Below are positions 27,389 to 36,637 of a stretch of 64,000 nt of DNA, piece after piece. Under the pieces are notes generated by a model. That model did no database searches, was not told where the DNA came from, and was given only the letters and a program-made list of their open reading frames with translations. Source of the DNA: Saprospiraceae bacterium (GTDB lineage: Bacteria; Bacteroidota; Bacteroidia; Chitinophagales; Saprospiraceae); NCBI GenBank assembly GCA_030728245.1, contig JANQZX010000035.1, positions 43,291 to 107,290 on the forward strand, given 5' to 3'. Position 1 is the first letter of the stretch, and every line of letters begins with the position of its first letter. Both the position numbers and the translations under genes were made by a program.

Positions 27389-27931
27389 CCGCCAGGGGCC
27401 AAAAGGTGTTTTGGGGGAGATTGTGCCGCCAGGGGCCAGTTGTTTGAATCAGGATTTACAGGATTTCGAGGATTAACTATAACGTCGTTGGTTTGGGAGG
27501 GAAGTTTATTATTAAACGGTGCTTTCATTGCCAAGCCTCCCGCCGATGTGTTACACATCGGCGAAAAGAAGGGTAAAAAGTAATCCTCTACAAATTACCC
27601 TTACCTCCAAAACGAAGACGTACGCTGCAATCCTGAAAATCCTGTAAATCCTGATTCAAAACCAGATGATAGCAGGTGAAATTTATATTGTATCCTGTCG
27701 GGGAAAAGACGCGAAGCATCACGTCTCTACATGATGACATTCTGACCATTGGGAAATGCATCTGTATCATGGGAGGGCGAATGCAATTCGCCTCTACAAT
27801 AATGGAATGACTATCATCCGTGAAATCCAATAATCCTTAAAATCCGTGATTCAAAACCGGGTGATAGCAGGTAAATTTTACCTATAATAACACAAAAAAA
27901 GAGGCCATCTTTTCAGACAGCCTCTTTTTTT
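27389..27931 (-). repeat. Modular repeat, copy A (inverted relative to copy B at 63598-64000)
   Basis: Noncoding, about 540 bp. Read on the minus strand it matches 63598-64000 in the same order over most of its length, with diverged sequence. Modules include a GAAA-loop terminator (27924-27901); two copies of a segment with CCTGCTATCA followed by GGTTTTGAATCA (about 27872 and 27680); a palindrome GGCGAATGCAATTCGCC (27776-27792) missing from copy B; the imperfect palindrome GACGCGAAGCATCACGTC (27708-27725); the perfect stem CGCCGATGTG-TTA-CACATCGGCG (27541-27563); and several tracts of AATCCTGTAAATCCTGATTC type. At the far end a 13-bp direct repeat CCGCCAGGGGCCA occurs at 27389 and 27426. An apparent 80-codon frame inside is judged spurious. 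Confidence 0.85.
27894..27931 (-). terminator. Intrinsic terminator of the pheA operon, GAAA loop
   Basis: On the minus strand, seven A, then GAGGCTGTCT-GAAA-AGATGGCCTC, then seven T: a 10-bp stem with two wobble pairs and a GNRA tetraloop. It begins 14 nt after the DAHP synthase stop. The A and T tracts make it potentially bidirectional, serving also the convergent GNAT transcript. It is the first module of repeat copy A. Confidence 0.85.
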
Positions 27932-27938
27932 GAAATGC

Positions 27939-29021
27939 TTAATTTCCTTGCATCACCTTTTCCTGGTGATTTATAGATTCCTGATGAATCGCTTTTAGCG
28001 TGGTTTCTACAAACTCCTCGCTTAATCCTTTTTTAGTACCTATGGAAAGACCTCTTTCCAAAATTTCGTTCCAACGATTAGTTTGAAGAATAGCAATATT
28101 ATTGTCTTTCTTAAATTTGCCAATACCTTCGGCCAATTTCATTCTTCGGGCATATAGATTCATTAATTCATCGTCAATTTCATCAATTTCATGTCTTAAA
28201 TGATCAATATTATTGTGAAATTCAGGATTATCGGTGGTAGCGAGCCTGAACTTTAACTTATTATAAAGTTCTGCGCCATATACCTCCGGGGTAATTTGCT
28301 GGGCAGCGTCACTCCAGGCCTCATCGGGACGAGGATGAACTTCGGTCATAAGGCCGTCAAAATTAAGGTCAAATCCCTTTTGGGCCACTGCCAATAAAGT
28401 ATCTCTGCGTCCGCATATATGACTATTATCCACAATAATTTCTAAATCTGGAAATAATCTTTTCAACTCAATGGCAATTTGCCAGCGGGGAATATTTCTA
28501 TAGTTTGATTCCCCATGATGAGAGAATCCCCTCTGAATAGCGGCAATTCTTCTGATACCTGCATTATAAACCCTTTCGATGGCACCAATCCATAATTTCA
28601 GATCAGGGTTCACCGGATTTTTAATTAATACAGGAATATCCACGCCTTTCAAGGCATCGGCTACTTCCTGCACGGAGAAAGGATTTACCGTCGTACGTGC
28701 ACCTATCCAAAGTACATCAACGCCAGCTTTCAGGGCTTCAAAAACATGCTGGGTATTGGCCACCTCCGTTGTAACAGGCAAACCAGTTTCAGCTTTCACC
28801 TTTTTAAGCCAGGGCAAACCAATGGCGCCTACCCCTTCAAATTCACCGGGACGGGTTCTTGGTTTCCAGATTCCTGCTCTAAAAAGATCCACTTTACCGA
28901 GAGCAGCTAAACCGCGCGCCGCCTGAAGTACTTGTTCTTCTGATTCAGCACTGCAAGGGCCGGCAATAATAATTGGACGTTTTTCCGTACGTGCCAAAAC
29001 GGGGCTAAATGTCATTTCCAT
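27939..29021 (-). CDS. Bifunctional DAHP synthase / chorismate mutase
   Basis: A 360-residue fusion. Residues 1 to about 265 are a type I-beta 3-deoxy-7-phosphoheptulonate synthase (IIIAGPCSAESEEQV; LFRAGIWKPRTRPGEFEGVG; IKNPVNPDLKLWIGA), which condenses PEP and erythrose-4-phosphate. Residues about 272-355 are a type II chorismate mutase (RHEIDEIDDELMNLYARRMK). The enzyme therefore starts the shikimate pathway and commits chorismate to Phe/Tyr. It is the last gene of the pheA operon (19 nt after tyrA) and is followed by the GAAA-loop terminator. In known fusions of this type the mutase domain is also the allosteric sensor of prephenate or chorismate. Confidence 0.95.
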   Translation of the reverse strand: MEMTFSPVLARTEKRPIIIAGPCSAESEEQVLQAARGLAALGKVDLFRAGIWKPRTRPGEFEGVGAIGLPWLKKVKAETGLPVTTEVANTQHVFEALKAGVDVLWIGARTTVNPFSVQEVADALKGVDIPVLIKNPVNPDLKLWIGAIERVYNAGIRRIAAIQRGFSHHGESNYRNIPRWQIAIELKRLFPDLEIIVDNSHICGRRDTLLAVAQKGFDLNFDGLMTEVHPRPDEAWSDAAQQITPEVYGAELYNKLKFRLATTDNPEFHNNIDHLRHEIDEIDDELMNLYARRMKLAEGIGKFKKDNNIAILQTNRWNEILERGLSIGTKKGLSEEFVETTLKAIHQESINHQEKVMQGN

Positions 29022-29040
29022 GAATATTCCTTTAAATTAG

Positions 29041-29883
29041 TCAGGAAATAATGCGTTTTATAGCATTTGCTTCCTCGATAAGTGTGTGAAATGTATCAAA
29101 ATCGTTTTTTATAAGTAAACTTCGAAATTGCGATAATTGGTTAATGTGTTCATCCAAAACATCGAGAACATTATCTCTGTTTTGTTTGAAAATGGGTATC
29201 CAGGTATCCGGAGAAGATTTAGCCAGACGAACCGTACTGCTGAATCCTGAACCTGCTAATTCAAATATTCTATTTTCATCTTTTTCCTTTGCGAGCACCG
29301 TTAAAGCTAAGGCAAATGAGCTAATATGAGAAATATGCGAAACATAAGCGGTGTGTACATCGTGCGATTTCGAATCCAATTCTAATACCTTCATATTCAA
29401 TGAAGAAAAAATATTCCGAACTGTTTCTAGTGCATCCGGCGCACTAAGTTCAACATCGCAGAGAACGGTATATTTGCCTTCAAACAAATGAGGAATAGCA
29501 GCCTCCGGTCCCGAAAATTCAGTGCCCGCCATTGGGTGAGCAGCAACATATCTATTCCTTCTCGGGTGCAAGCGAACAGCCTCTGATAATTGCATTTTAG
29601 TGGAACCTACGTCCATTACTATTTGAAGATCGGTAATACTTGAAAGTAGTTCGGGGATAATTCTTACCATGCTATCCATTGGGGTAGAAACTATAAAAAG
29701 ATCCGCTCTTTTTATTGCTTCAGGTAAGGTTACTATCTCATCTGCCAATCCAAGTTTTAAAGCTTTAGCTGCATTGTCAGACTGACTGTCAATACCCAAT
29801 ATATGATTTATTCCCGCTCTGTTTTTAAGGGAAATTCCTAAAGACCCACCAATTAAGCCTAATCCAATAATGGCTACAATCAT
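29041..29883 (-). CDS. tyrA: Prephenate dehydrogenase
   Basis: A 280-residue enzyme oxidising prephenate to 4-hydroxyphenylpyruvate for tyrosine. The NAD-binding loop is IIGLGLIGGSLGISL (GxGxxG), then VMDVGSTKMQL, AAHPMAGTEFSGPE and a His-rich segment (AYVSHISHISSF). There is no ACT domain, so Tyr feedback at this protein is not expected. It is third in the operon, 2 nt after the aminotransferase. Confidence 0.95.
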   Translation of the reverse strand: MIVAIIGLGLIGGSLGISLKNRAGINHILGIDSQSDNAAKALKLGLADEIVTLPEAIKRADLFIVSTPMDSMVRIIPELLSSITDLQIVMDVGSTKMQLSEAVRLHPRRNRYVAAHPMAGTEFSGPEAAIPHLFEGKYTVLCDVELSAPDALETVRNIFSSLNMKVLELDSKSHDVHTAYVSHISHISSFALALTVLAKEKDENRIFELAGSGFSSTVRLAKSSPDTWIPIFKQNRDNVLDVLDEHINQLSQFRSLLIKNDFDTFHTLIEEANAIKRIIS

Positions 29884-29885
29884 TA

Positions 29886-31067
29886 TTAAACTTTTAGTTC
29901 AGATAAATGAATTCTTTCCAAAGCCTCTTCAAAATCAGTTACGGGACTGCAAAGAGAAATTCTAAGATATTGATCGCCGCCGCTGCCAAAAATACCGCCT
30001 GGCGTAATAAATAAATTAGTTTCATAGAGCAGTCTATCGGCCAATTGATAGGCATTTTCAAAAACATCAGGAATTTTTGCCCATAAAAACATGCCTACCT
30101 GATTATTTGCATACTTACAACCCAATAAATCCATTACCTTTTCAGCCACCTTTCTTCTTTCTAAATATACCTTATTCAGATTTTCATACCATGCATCGGT
30201 TAGTTCCAGCGCGGTGATAGCTGCTTTTTGAACGCCATAAAACATGCCAGAATCCATATTACTTTTAAATCGTAATATTTCAGCTAAATAATCAGCTCTA
30301 CCCGCTAACATGCCTATCCTCCATCCTGCCAAATTATGTGCTTTGCTTAAAGAATTTAACTCCAAAGCAACATCCATAGCACCAGGGACAGATAAAAGGC
30401 TATGTTTTTCAGGATTTAATACAAAGGTATATGGATTATCATTCACCAATAATATATGGTATTGTTTGGCAAACTGAATCAGCGCTGTAAAATAATCCTT
30501 ATCTGCGGGAGCGCCTGTAGGCATATTAGGATAATTAAGCCACATTAATTTGACCTTAGAAAGGTCAGTTTTTGCGAGAAGATCCAGATCTGCCTGCCAG
30601 TTTTTTGACTCTTCCAAGGCATAATAGCGCAACGTTGCCCCCGTCAACTGAGCTACTGCAGAATAAGCCGGGTATCCAGGATTGGGCACAAGAACTTCAT
30701 CACCTGGTTCGAGATAAGTCATAGAAATATGCATAATCCCCTCTTTGGAACCAATCAGCGGCAAAATTTCAGTATTTGGATTAAGATCAACCTTAAAATA
30801 TTTTTTATACCACATTGAAAAAGCCTGCCGTAATTCAGGTAAACCTAAATAAGATTGATAACCATGCACCTCTTTTTTACTACTTTCCCTGATTAAAGTT
30901 TGAATAACTTCCTCATCGGGGGCCTGGTCAGGGCTTCCAATACCAAGATTGATAACTTTTTTACCCTCAGCACGTAAAGAAGCAATTTCCTTTAATTTTC
31001 TGGAAAAGTAGTATTCCTCTACTTGCCCCATTCTGGAGGCGGGCAAAATGATGGGCTCGCTTTTCAT
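29886..31067 (-). CDS. Class I/II aminotransferase, probably aromatic or prephenate
   Basis: A 393-residue fold-type I PLP enzyme. Key segments are INLGIGSPDQAP, PNPGYPAYSAVAQL, WLNYPNMPTGAP and the PLP lysine in SLSKAHNLAGWRIGM; RISLC near the C-terminus holds the substrate-carboxylate Arg. Its place between pheA (ATGA overlap) and tyrA (2-nt gap) points to transamination of phenylpyruvate, 4-hydroxyphenylpyruvate or prephenate. Related proteins are often annotated as LL-diaminopimelate aminotransferase; context argues for the aromatic role. Confidence 0.9.
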   Translation of the reverse strand: MKSEPIILPASRMGQVEEYYFSRKLKEIASLRAEGKKVINLGIGSPDQAPDEEVIQTLIRESSKKEVHGYQSYLGLPELRQAFSMWYKKYFKVDLNPNTEILPLIGSKEGIMHISMTYLEPGDEVLVPNPGYPAYSAVAQLTGATLRYYALEESKNWQADLDLLAKTDLSKVKLMWLNYPNMPTGAPADKDYFTALIQFAKQYHILLVNDNPYTFVLNPEKHSLLSVPGAMDVALELNSLSKAHNLAGWRIGMLAGRADYLAEILRFKSNMDSGMFYGVQKAAITALELTDAWYENLNKVYLERRKVAEKVMDLLGCKYANNQVGMFLWAKIPDVFENAYQLADRLLYETNLFITPGGIFGSGGDQYLRISLCSPVTDFEEALERIHLSELKV

Positions 31068-31948
31068 TCCTCAAAATGTTTACCTTGATTATAAATTCCT
31101 AGTATCTGCATATTATTTGCCAATGGTTTAATGGCATCAATGGCAGATTGAATGGGAACCGATCCCTCTGAAATGAAATCCAGATAGAACTGATATTCCC
31201 ATGGCTTACCTAAAATGGGGGTAGATTGAATTTTAGAGACATTAATATTATAGGCAGCTAAGACAGCTAATACTTTATACAGGCTTCCAACAGTATGATC
31301 CACTGAAAATGTTATGGAAACTTTATTGGCCTGATCATCGATAATGGCCATTTTCTGAGGTTGTAAAACCCAAAATCTGGTATGATTGGCCTTATTCGTC
31401 TCAATACTTGGCGCAAGGATGTTTAAATCGTACATTTTTGCCGCTAAACTGCTGGCAATAGCACCAATACCCTTCCATTGTCCGTCTTTAATATACTTTG
31501 CTGAAAGGGCAGTATCCTCACTTTCGATAAGTTTAATAGAAGGAAAATTTCTGAAAAACTCACGACATTGTTCAATGGCAATGGGATGGGAATGAACCTC
31601 TTTCAAATCGGCTATTGACTGTCCAGGTAAAGCCATTAAATTCTGAACAATCCTTAAATACACCTCTCCAACGATAGAGAGAGAAGAATCATGAACCCTT
31701 TTGTAGTTAGGTAGCAAAGTTCCTGCAATAGAATTTTCAATAGCCATAAGCGCAACATCCACCCTGGTATCACTTTGAGCACTCTCCACTAGTTGGTCGA
31801 AAGTTATGGCGGGAATTATTTCAATAGACTGACCTTCAAAACAATGTCTTGCAGCAATGTCATGAAAAGCACCAGGCACCCCTTGTATGGCAACGCCCAG
31901 AGATTGGGTATTTTTTAACTTCTTTTCAAGTAACGTTTGAGCGATCAT
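31064..31948 (-). CDS. pheA: Prephenate dehydratase with ACT domain
   Basis: A 294-residue enzyme converting prephenate to phenylpyruvate. The catalytic domain includes VAIQGVPGAFHDIAA, MAIENSIAGTLLPNY and the TRF motif in HTRFWVLQ. A C-terminal ACT domain (VDHTVGSLYKVLAVLAAYN) binds Phe in relatives; the usual ESRP motif reads QSTP here. It is the first structural gene of the Phe/Tyr operon. Its ATG is about 16 nt after a T-tract terminator that forms part of a leader-peptide attenuator, so expression is expected to rise when charged Phe or Tyr tRNA is scarce. Confidence 0.96.
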   Translation of the reverse strand: MIAQTLLEKKLKNTQSLGVAIQGVPGAFHDIAARHCFEGQSIEIIPAITFDQLVESAQSDTRVDVALMAIENSIAGTLLPNYKRVHDSSLSIVGEVYLRIVQNLMALPGQSIADLKEVHSHPIAIEQCREFFRNFPSIKLIESEDTALSAKYIKDGQWKGIGAIASSLAAKMYDLNILAPSIETNKANHTRFWVLQPQKMAIIDDQANKVSITFSVDHTVGSLYKVLAVLAAYNINVSKIQSTPILGKPWEYQFYLDFISEGSVPIQSAIDAIKPLANNMQILGIYNQGKHFEE

Positions 31949-31963
31949 AATTCATTTTTAACC

Positions 31964-31993
31964 AAAAAAAAAGTCCCGATGCCGGGACTCTAT
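31964..31993 (-). promoter_or_regulatory. Attenuator terminator of the pheA operon
   Basis: On the minus strand the stem AGAGTCCCG pairs with CGGGACTTT around a GCAT loop, followed by nine T (31972-31964). It ends 15 nt before pheA. Its 5' arm is part of ATAGAGTCCC (31993-31984), which can instead pair with GGGACGCTAT (32029-32020) just after the leader stop, nine of ten bases matching. Terminator and antiterminator are thus mutually exclusive. Confidence 0.88.
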
Positions 31994-32030
31994 TTTGCAG
32001 AAATAATTTTATAGCAATCATAGCGTCCCT

Positions 32031-32087
32031 TTACGACAAAACGTAAAAACAGAAACCGCTAAAATAAAATGCTACTGAAAAATTCAT
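32031..32087 (-). CDS. Phe/Tyr-rich leader peptide of the pheA operon
   Basis: An 18-residue frame, MNFSVAFYFSGFCFYVLS, ending in TAA. Five residues are Phe (3, 7, 9, 12, 14) and two are Tyr (8, 15), the end products of the operon. AGGA sits directly before the ATG, and a good promoter lies about 20 nt upstream. The sequence TAGCG in codons 9-11 can pair with CGCTA just after the stop, forming the 1:2 arm of a trp/phe-type attenuator. A ribosome stalled at codons 12-15 would cover this arm and free the antiterminator. Too short for standard gene finders; seen directly in the sequence. Confidence 0.85.
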   Translation of the reverse strand: MNFSVAFYFSGFCFYVLS

Positions 32088-32107
32088 TCCTACGTGTTTT
32101 AATATTG

Positions 32108-32138
32108 TAAAAATAGGATAATTCAATAATATTCCAAA
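32108..32138 (-). promoter_or_regulatory. Promoter of the pheA leader (TTTG-N19-TATTTTTA)
   Basis: On the minus strand TTTG (32138-32135), 19 nt, then TATTTTTA (32115-32108), seven of eight matches to the -33/-7 pattern of the Bacteroidota primary sigma factor. The predicted RNA start is about 15 nt before the leader ATG. Confidence 0.55.
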
Positions 32139-32224
32139 AAAAGTAAGGAAAAATAATCAACAATTTAACCTAATGGCTATATTATTGCATTAATATCAAT
32201 TTTTAATCTTTCTAACCTCTTTAT

Positions 32225-33124
32225 ATGAGAATATTAACTCTGTGTATTTACCTTTTTTTGATAAAGGTCACCTTAGTGGCTCAACTGCCCGAAAGTAATA
32301 TTTTCCAATTAGAAATAAAAAAAGATGCTCAGGGAAATTTAAAGCTTCAGAAGCCTACCCTTTTAACTTCATTGAATACACAGGGTTATAACAATCACCC
32401 CCATTTAGTAGGAGATAGTCTTTTATTTTACAGCAGTGCCGCAAAAGGAGCCTCTCATCCCGACATTTACAAACTGAACACTTCCAGTGGTAAGTTAGTA
32501 CGCTTCACCGACACAAAGGAAGGTGAATATTCTGCCATAACTATGCCTAATAAAAGGGACATTGGTGTTTTAAGAATGGAGTTTTGGCCAAAGGACACCC
32601 TTCAAAGGATTTGGTCGCTGCCTTTAGACGGACAAAATCAAGGAAAACCCATTTTAGCAAATCATACGAATATTGGCTATTTTAGATGGGTTTCCGATCA
32701 AGGCGTAATTACCTTTGAACTGGGAAATCCACAAACCCTTTGGTATCGCCGTTTAGATGAAACGGCCTCTACAATAATAACCTCCTCACCAGGCAGATGT
32801 TTTCGGGTCACTGAAAATGGGGAACTTTACTATATTCAAAAGGCTAAACCAGGAGAACCCTCCTTCATTTACCGAACAAAAGCCATTTACTCCAGTGAAA
32901 GCCCCAAAATACCTATCATCATGCCATTGAACCAACAGGAAGATTTCAGTATTTTAAAAGATGGTACTTTAATAATGGCAGAAGGAGCAAAAATTTATCA
33001 ATTTCACCCTGACAAAAATGCGAACTGGGAACTTTTGGTTGATTTATCCAATTTTCCATTGAAAAAAATTACCCGAATGGAAATTAACGGAAGTGAAAAT
33101 AAACTTGTTTTAGTAGCTCAATAA
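32225..33124 (+). CDS. Secreted TolB-like beta-propeller protein
   Basis: A 299-residue protein with a signal peptide (about 1-19). Repeats of WD40/TolB type are visible (GDSLLFYSSAAKGASHPDIYKL; DIGVLRMEFWPKDTLQRIW), so a six-bladed propeller is likely. No enzymatic residues are recognised. It is divergent from the pheA leader (about 137 nt between leader ATG and this ATG) and is followed 9 nt later by the DUF1684 gene. Periplasmic or outer-membrane role inferred. Confidence 0.8.
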   Translation: MRILTLCIYLFLIKVTLVAQLPESNIFQLEIKKDAQGNLKLQKPTLLTSLNTQGYNNHPHLVGDSLLFYSSAAKGASHPDIYKLNTSSGKLVRFTDTKEGEYSAITMPNKRDIGVLRMEFWPKDTLQRIWSLPLDGQNQGKPILANHTNIGYFRWVSDQGVITFELGNPQTLWYRRLDETASTIITSSPGRCFRVTENGELYYIQKAKPGEPSFIYRTKAIYSSESPKIPIIMPLNQQEDFSILKDGTLIMAEGAKIYQFHPDKNANWELLVDLSNFPLKKITRMEINGSENKLVLVAQ

Positions 33125-33133
33125 ATATAACCA

Positions 33134-33760
33134 ATGAAAAACGCTTATATAATTCGAACACTCTTGAGCGTTTTACTGTTTTTGCAAATAACGAGTCCAT
33201 TGATTTCCCAATCAAAAAAGGAAATGATTGCCTACAGAAAAACTCATCTGGACGAACTATTGGCAGACCCCAGAAAACCTATTACGCCTGAGGAAAAAAA
33301 TTTAATAAAATATTTTTCATATAAAAAATCCTGGCAGGTTGAAGCAGAATATGTTCCATTAGAAAAGGAACCTGTATTTCAAATGCCTACCTACAGTGGT
33401 GTTACCCGAGATTATCGAAAATTTGCCACGGCAACCTTTACACATGGTCCTGAAAAAATAACGGTATATCTATACCAAAATATGACATTAATACGTCAAC
33501 CGCAATTTAAAGATTACTTATTCTTACCCTTTAAAGATGACACCAACGGTGTGGAAAGTTATGGAGGAGGTCGTTATATGGATGTAAGGTTAAGTACTGT
33601 TAAGGACGGGAAGATCATTTTAAATTTTAATAAAGCGTATAATCCATATTGTGCCTATAATGAAGGATTCAATTGCCCGATTCCACCACAAGAGAATCAT
33701 CTAAATCTCGCAATCAGAGCCGGAGAACGTAATTTTGAGTCAAAAAGAGGTGAAAAATAA
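33134..33760 (+). CDS. DUF1684 domain-containing secreted protein
   Basis: A 208-residue protein with a signal peptide ending near ITSPLISQS. The DUF1684 hallmarks are clear: YLFLPFKDDTNGVESYGGGRY and FNKAYNPYCAYNEGFNCPIP followed by AIRAGER. The family is widespread but its activity is unknown. It is 9 nt after the propeller gene and probably cotranscribed with it. Confidence 0.92.
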   Translation: MKNAYIIRTLLSVLLFLQITSPLISQSKKEMIAYRKTHLDELLADPRKPITPEEKNLIKYFSYKKSWQVEAEYVPLEKEPVFQMPTYSGVTRDYRKFATATFTHGPEKITVYLYQNMTLIRQPQFKDYLFLPFKDDTNGVESYGGGRYMDVRLSTVKDGKIILNFNKAYNPYCAYNEGFNCPIPPQENHLNLAIRAGERNFESKRGEK

Positions 33761-33817
33761 GTATTAACTGCCTTTTTGTTCTTAAAATCTGACATAAAAG
33801 GGATTAAACATGAAAAT

Positions 33818-33849
33818 TTGGCAGATAATAAAGATTGGCACATAATGTG
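33818..33849 (+). promoter_or_regulatory. Repeated TTGGCA and small palindrome upstream of groES
   Basis: TTGGCA occurs at 33818 and 33835, 17 bp apart, and a palindrome CACATAATGTG spans 33839-33849. No CIRCE-type inverted repeat (TTAGCACTC-N9-GAGTGCTAA) and no perfect -7 box were found in this 137-nt gap, so heat-shock control must use another site. Function is inferred from position only. Confidence 0.3.
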
Positions 33850-33897
33850 ATAGCATTCTATTAAATATTTTTTAACCACCTAATAAAATAAAGAGAT

Positions 33898-34161
33898 ATG
33901 AGGCCAATCAACGATCGTGTTGTAGTAAAGCCTGCTCCTGCGGAAGAAAAGACGAAGGGAGGAATTATTATCCCTGATACCGCTAAAGAAAAACCTCAAA
34001 GAGGTGAAGTAGTAGCAGTAGGACCAGGAAAAGACGGTAACCTAATGACAGTTCAGGTAGGCGACACCGTTTTATATGGTAAATATGCTGGTCAGGAATT
34101 GAATTTCGAAGGGTATGATTATTTAATCATGCGCGAAGATGACATTTTGGTCATTCTGTAA
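33898..34161 (+). CDS. groS: Co-chaperonin GroES
   Basis: An 87-residue protein starting [22 protein letters not shown], with the mobile-loop sequence [21 protein letters not shown] and the ending [13 protein letters not shown]. It caps the GroEL ring during protein folding. It is slightly shorter than the usual 95 residues, as is common in this phylum. groEL follows after 36 nt. Confidence 0.98.
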   Translation: MRPINDRVVVKPAPAEEKTKGGIIIPDTAKEKPQRGEVVAVGPGKDGNLMTVQVGDTVLYGKYAGQELNFEGYDYLIMREDDILVIL

Positions 34162-35832
<1,671 letters not shown>

Positions 35833-35860
35833 TATTCGTTTTTAAGATAATCCATAGTAA

Positions 35861-35896
35861 AGCCATCATTGGGATTTTCCCGGTGATGGCTTTTTT
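35861..35896 (+). terminator. Intrinsic terminator of groESL
   Basis: AGCCATCA...TGATGGCT arms (35861-35868, 35884-35891) with an inner GGGA/TCCC pairing and a run of T (35891-35896). The T-run overlaps the stop codon of the convergent ZIP gene, whose last bases are thus part of the signal. Confidence 0.85.
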
Positions 35897-36635
35897 AATG
35901 CCAGGAACTTAATATGGCCAACATAAATCCTGATAAAATAACCACCCATTTGTAACGATCTGTATCTTTCTCACTTTTCTTGTGCCAGCTTTCCAATAAT
36001 ATGCTCGCAGATATATGTAAAAATGATCCCGCAACCATCGCCATCAATATAGTGATAATGGTTGAAGTTAAATGTAATAATGAAACAATCCAGGCTGAAA
36101 ATGGTGCCATCAAAGAAAAAATAAGGATGATCAATGCCGCATGAATCGATTTCGTTTTTGTTAACATAAATAATGAAGCAAGGGCAAATCCCTCTCCTAT
36201 CTTATGCATTAGGATACCGTAAACAAAACCATGTTCGTGTCCACCTGTTTCGCGATGTAAATGAGACCATTCATTATAACTGCCTACAGAAGCACCGTCC
36301 ATCAGTGCGTGAAAACTTAATCCGACAAATACCTGTAAAGCCATTTGCTTATTTAGAGAAGTGGTAGTGTGAATGTGTCCATGCTCACTGCCACCAGAAA
36401 TTTTTTGTATGATCAGCTGGATAAAAAAACCTATAAGTATCCAGGGACTTTTTTCAGGGCTTATCCTGATAATATCAGGAACAAAAACAATTAGGGCGAT
36501 ACCCAGTAAATAGGCACCACTAAAAAGGAGAATTCTTGAAAGAAACATCTCTCCCCTCTTTAAAATAAAAGGTAAAATAGCTCCTAACCATACTACCATT
36601 ATCAGCCCAAAATAAATTAACCAAGATTGACCCAT
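35895..36635 (-). CDS. ZIP-family metal transporter
   Basis: A 246-residue inner-membrane protein with about eight hydrophobic helices. The metal-site motifs are HALMDGASVG (helix 4) and HKIGEGFALA (helix 5), with a His-rich loop between helices 3 and 4 (GGSEHGHIHTTT) and HLHRETGGHEHG. It should import zinc, iron or manganese; which one is not shown. It is 2 nt downstream of the PAP2 gene and convergent with groEL. Confidence 0.92.
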   Translation of the reverse strand: MGQSWLIYFGLIMVVWLGAILPFILKRGEMFLSRILLFSGAYLLGIALIVFVPDIIRISPEKSPWILIGFFIQLIIQKISGGSEHGHIHTTTSLNKQMALQVFVGLSFHALMDGASVGSYNEWSHLHRETGGHEHGFVYGILMHKIGEGFALASLFMLTKTKSIHAALIILIFSLMAPFSAWIVSLLHLTSTIITILMAMVAGSFLHISASILLESWHKKSEKDTDRYKWVVILSGFMLAILSSWH

Positions 36636-36637
36636 TT

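Noticed and set aside
27588..27830. An 80-codon minus-strand frame inside repeat copy A
   Set aside because: It spans palindromes and AATCCTG tracts, has no counterpart frame in copy B and no domain-like sequence; treated as a by-product of the repeat.
27389..27931. Insertion sequence or CRISPR array at the repeat region
   Set aside because: No transposase frame, no terminal inverted repeats with target duplication were evident, and spacing of the short tracts is not regular.
33835..33856. Possible sigma-54 promoter (TGGCAC ... AGCA) before groES
   Set aside because: The GG and GC dinucleotides are 16 bp apart rather than the 12 required.
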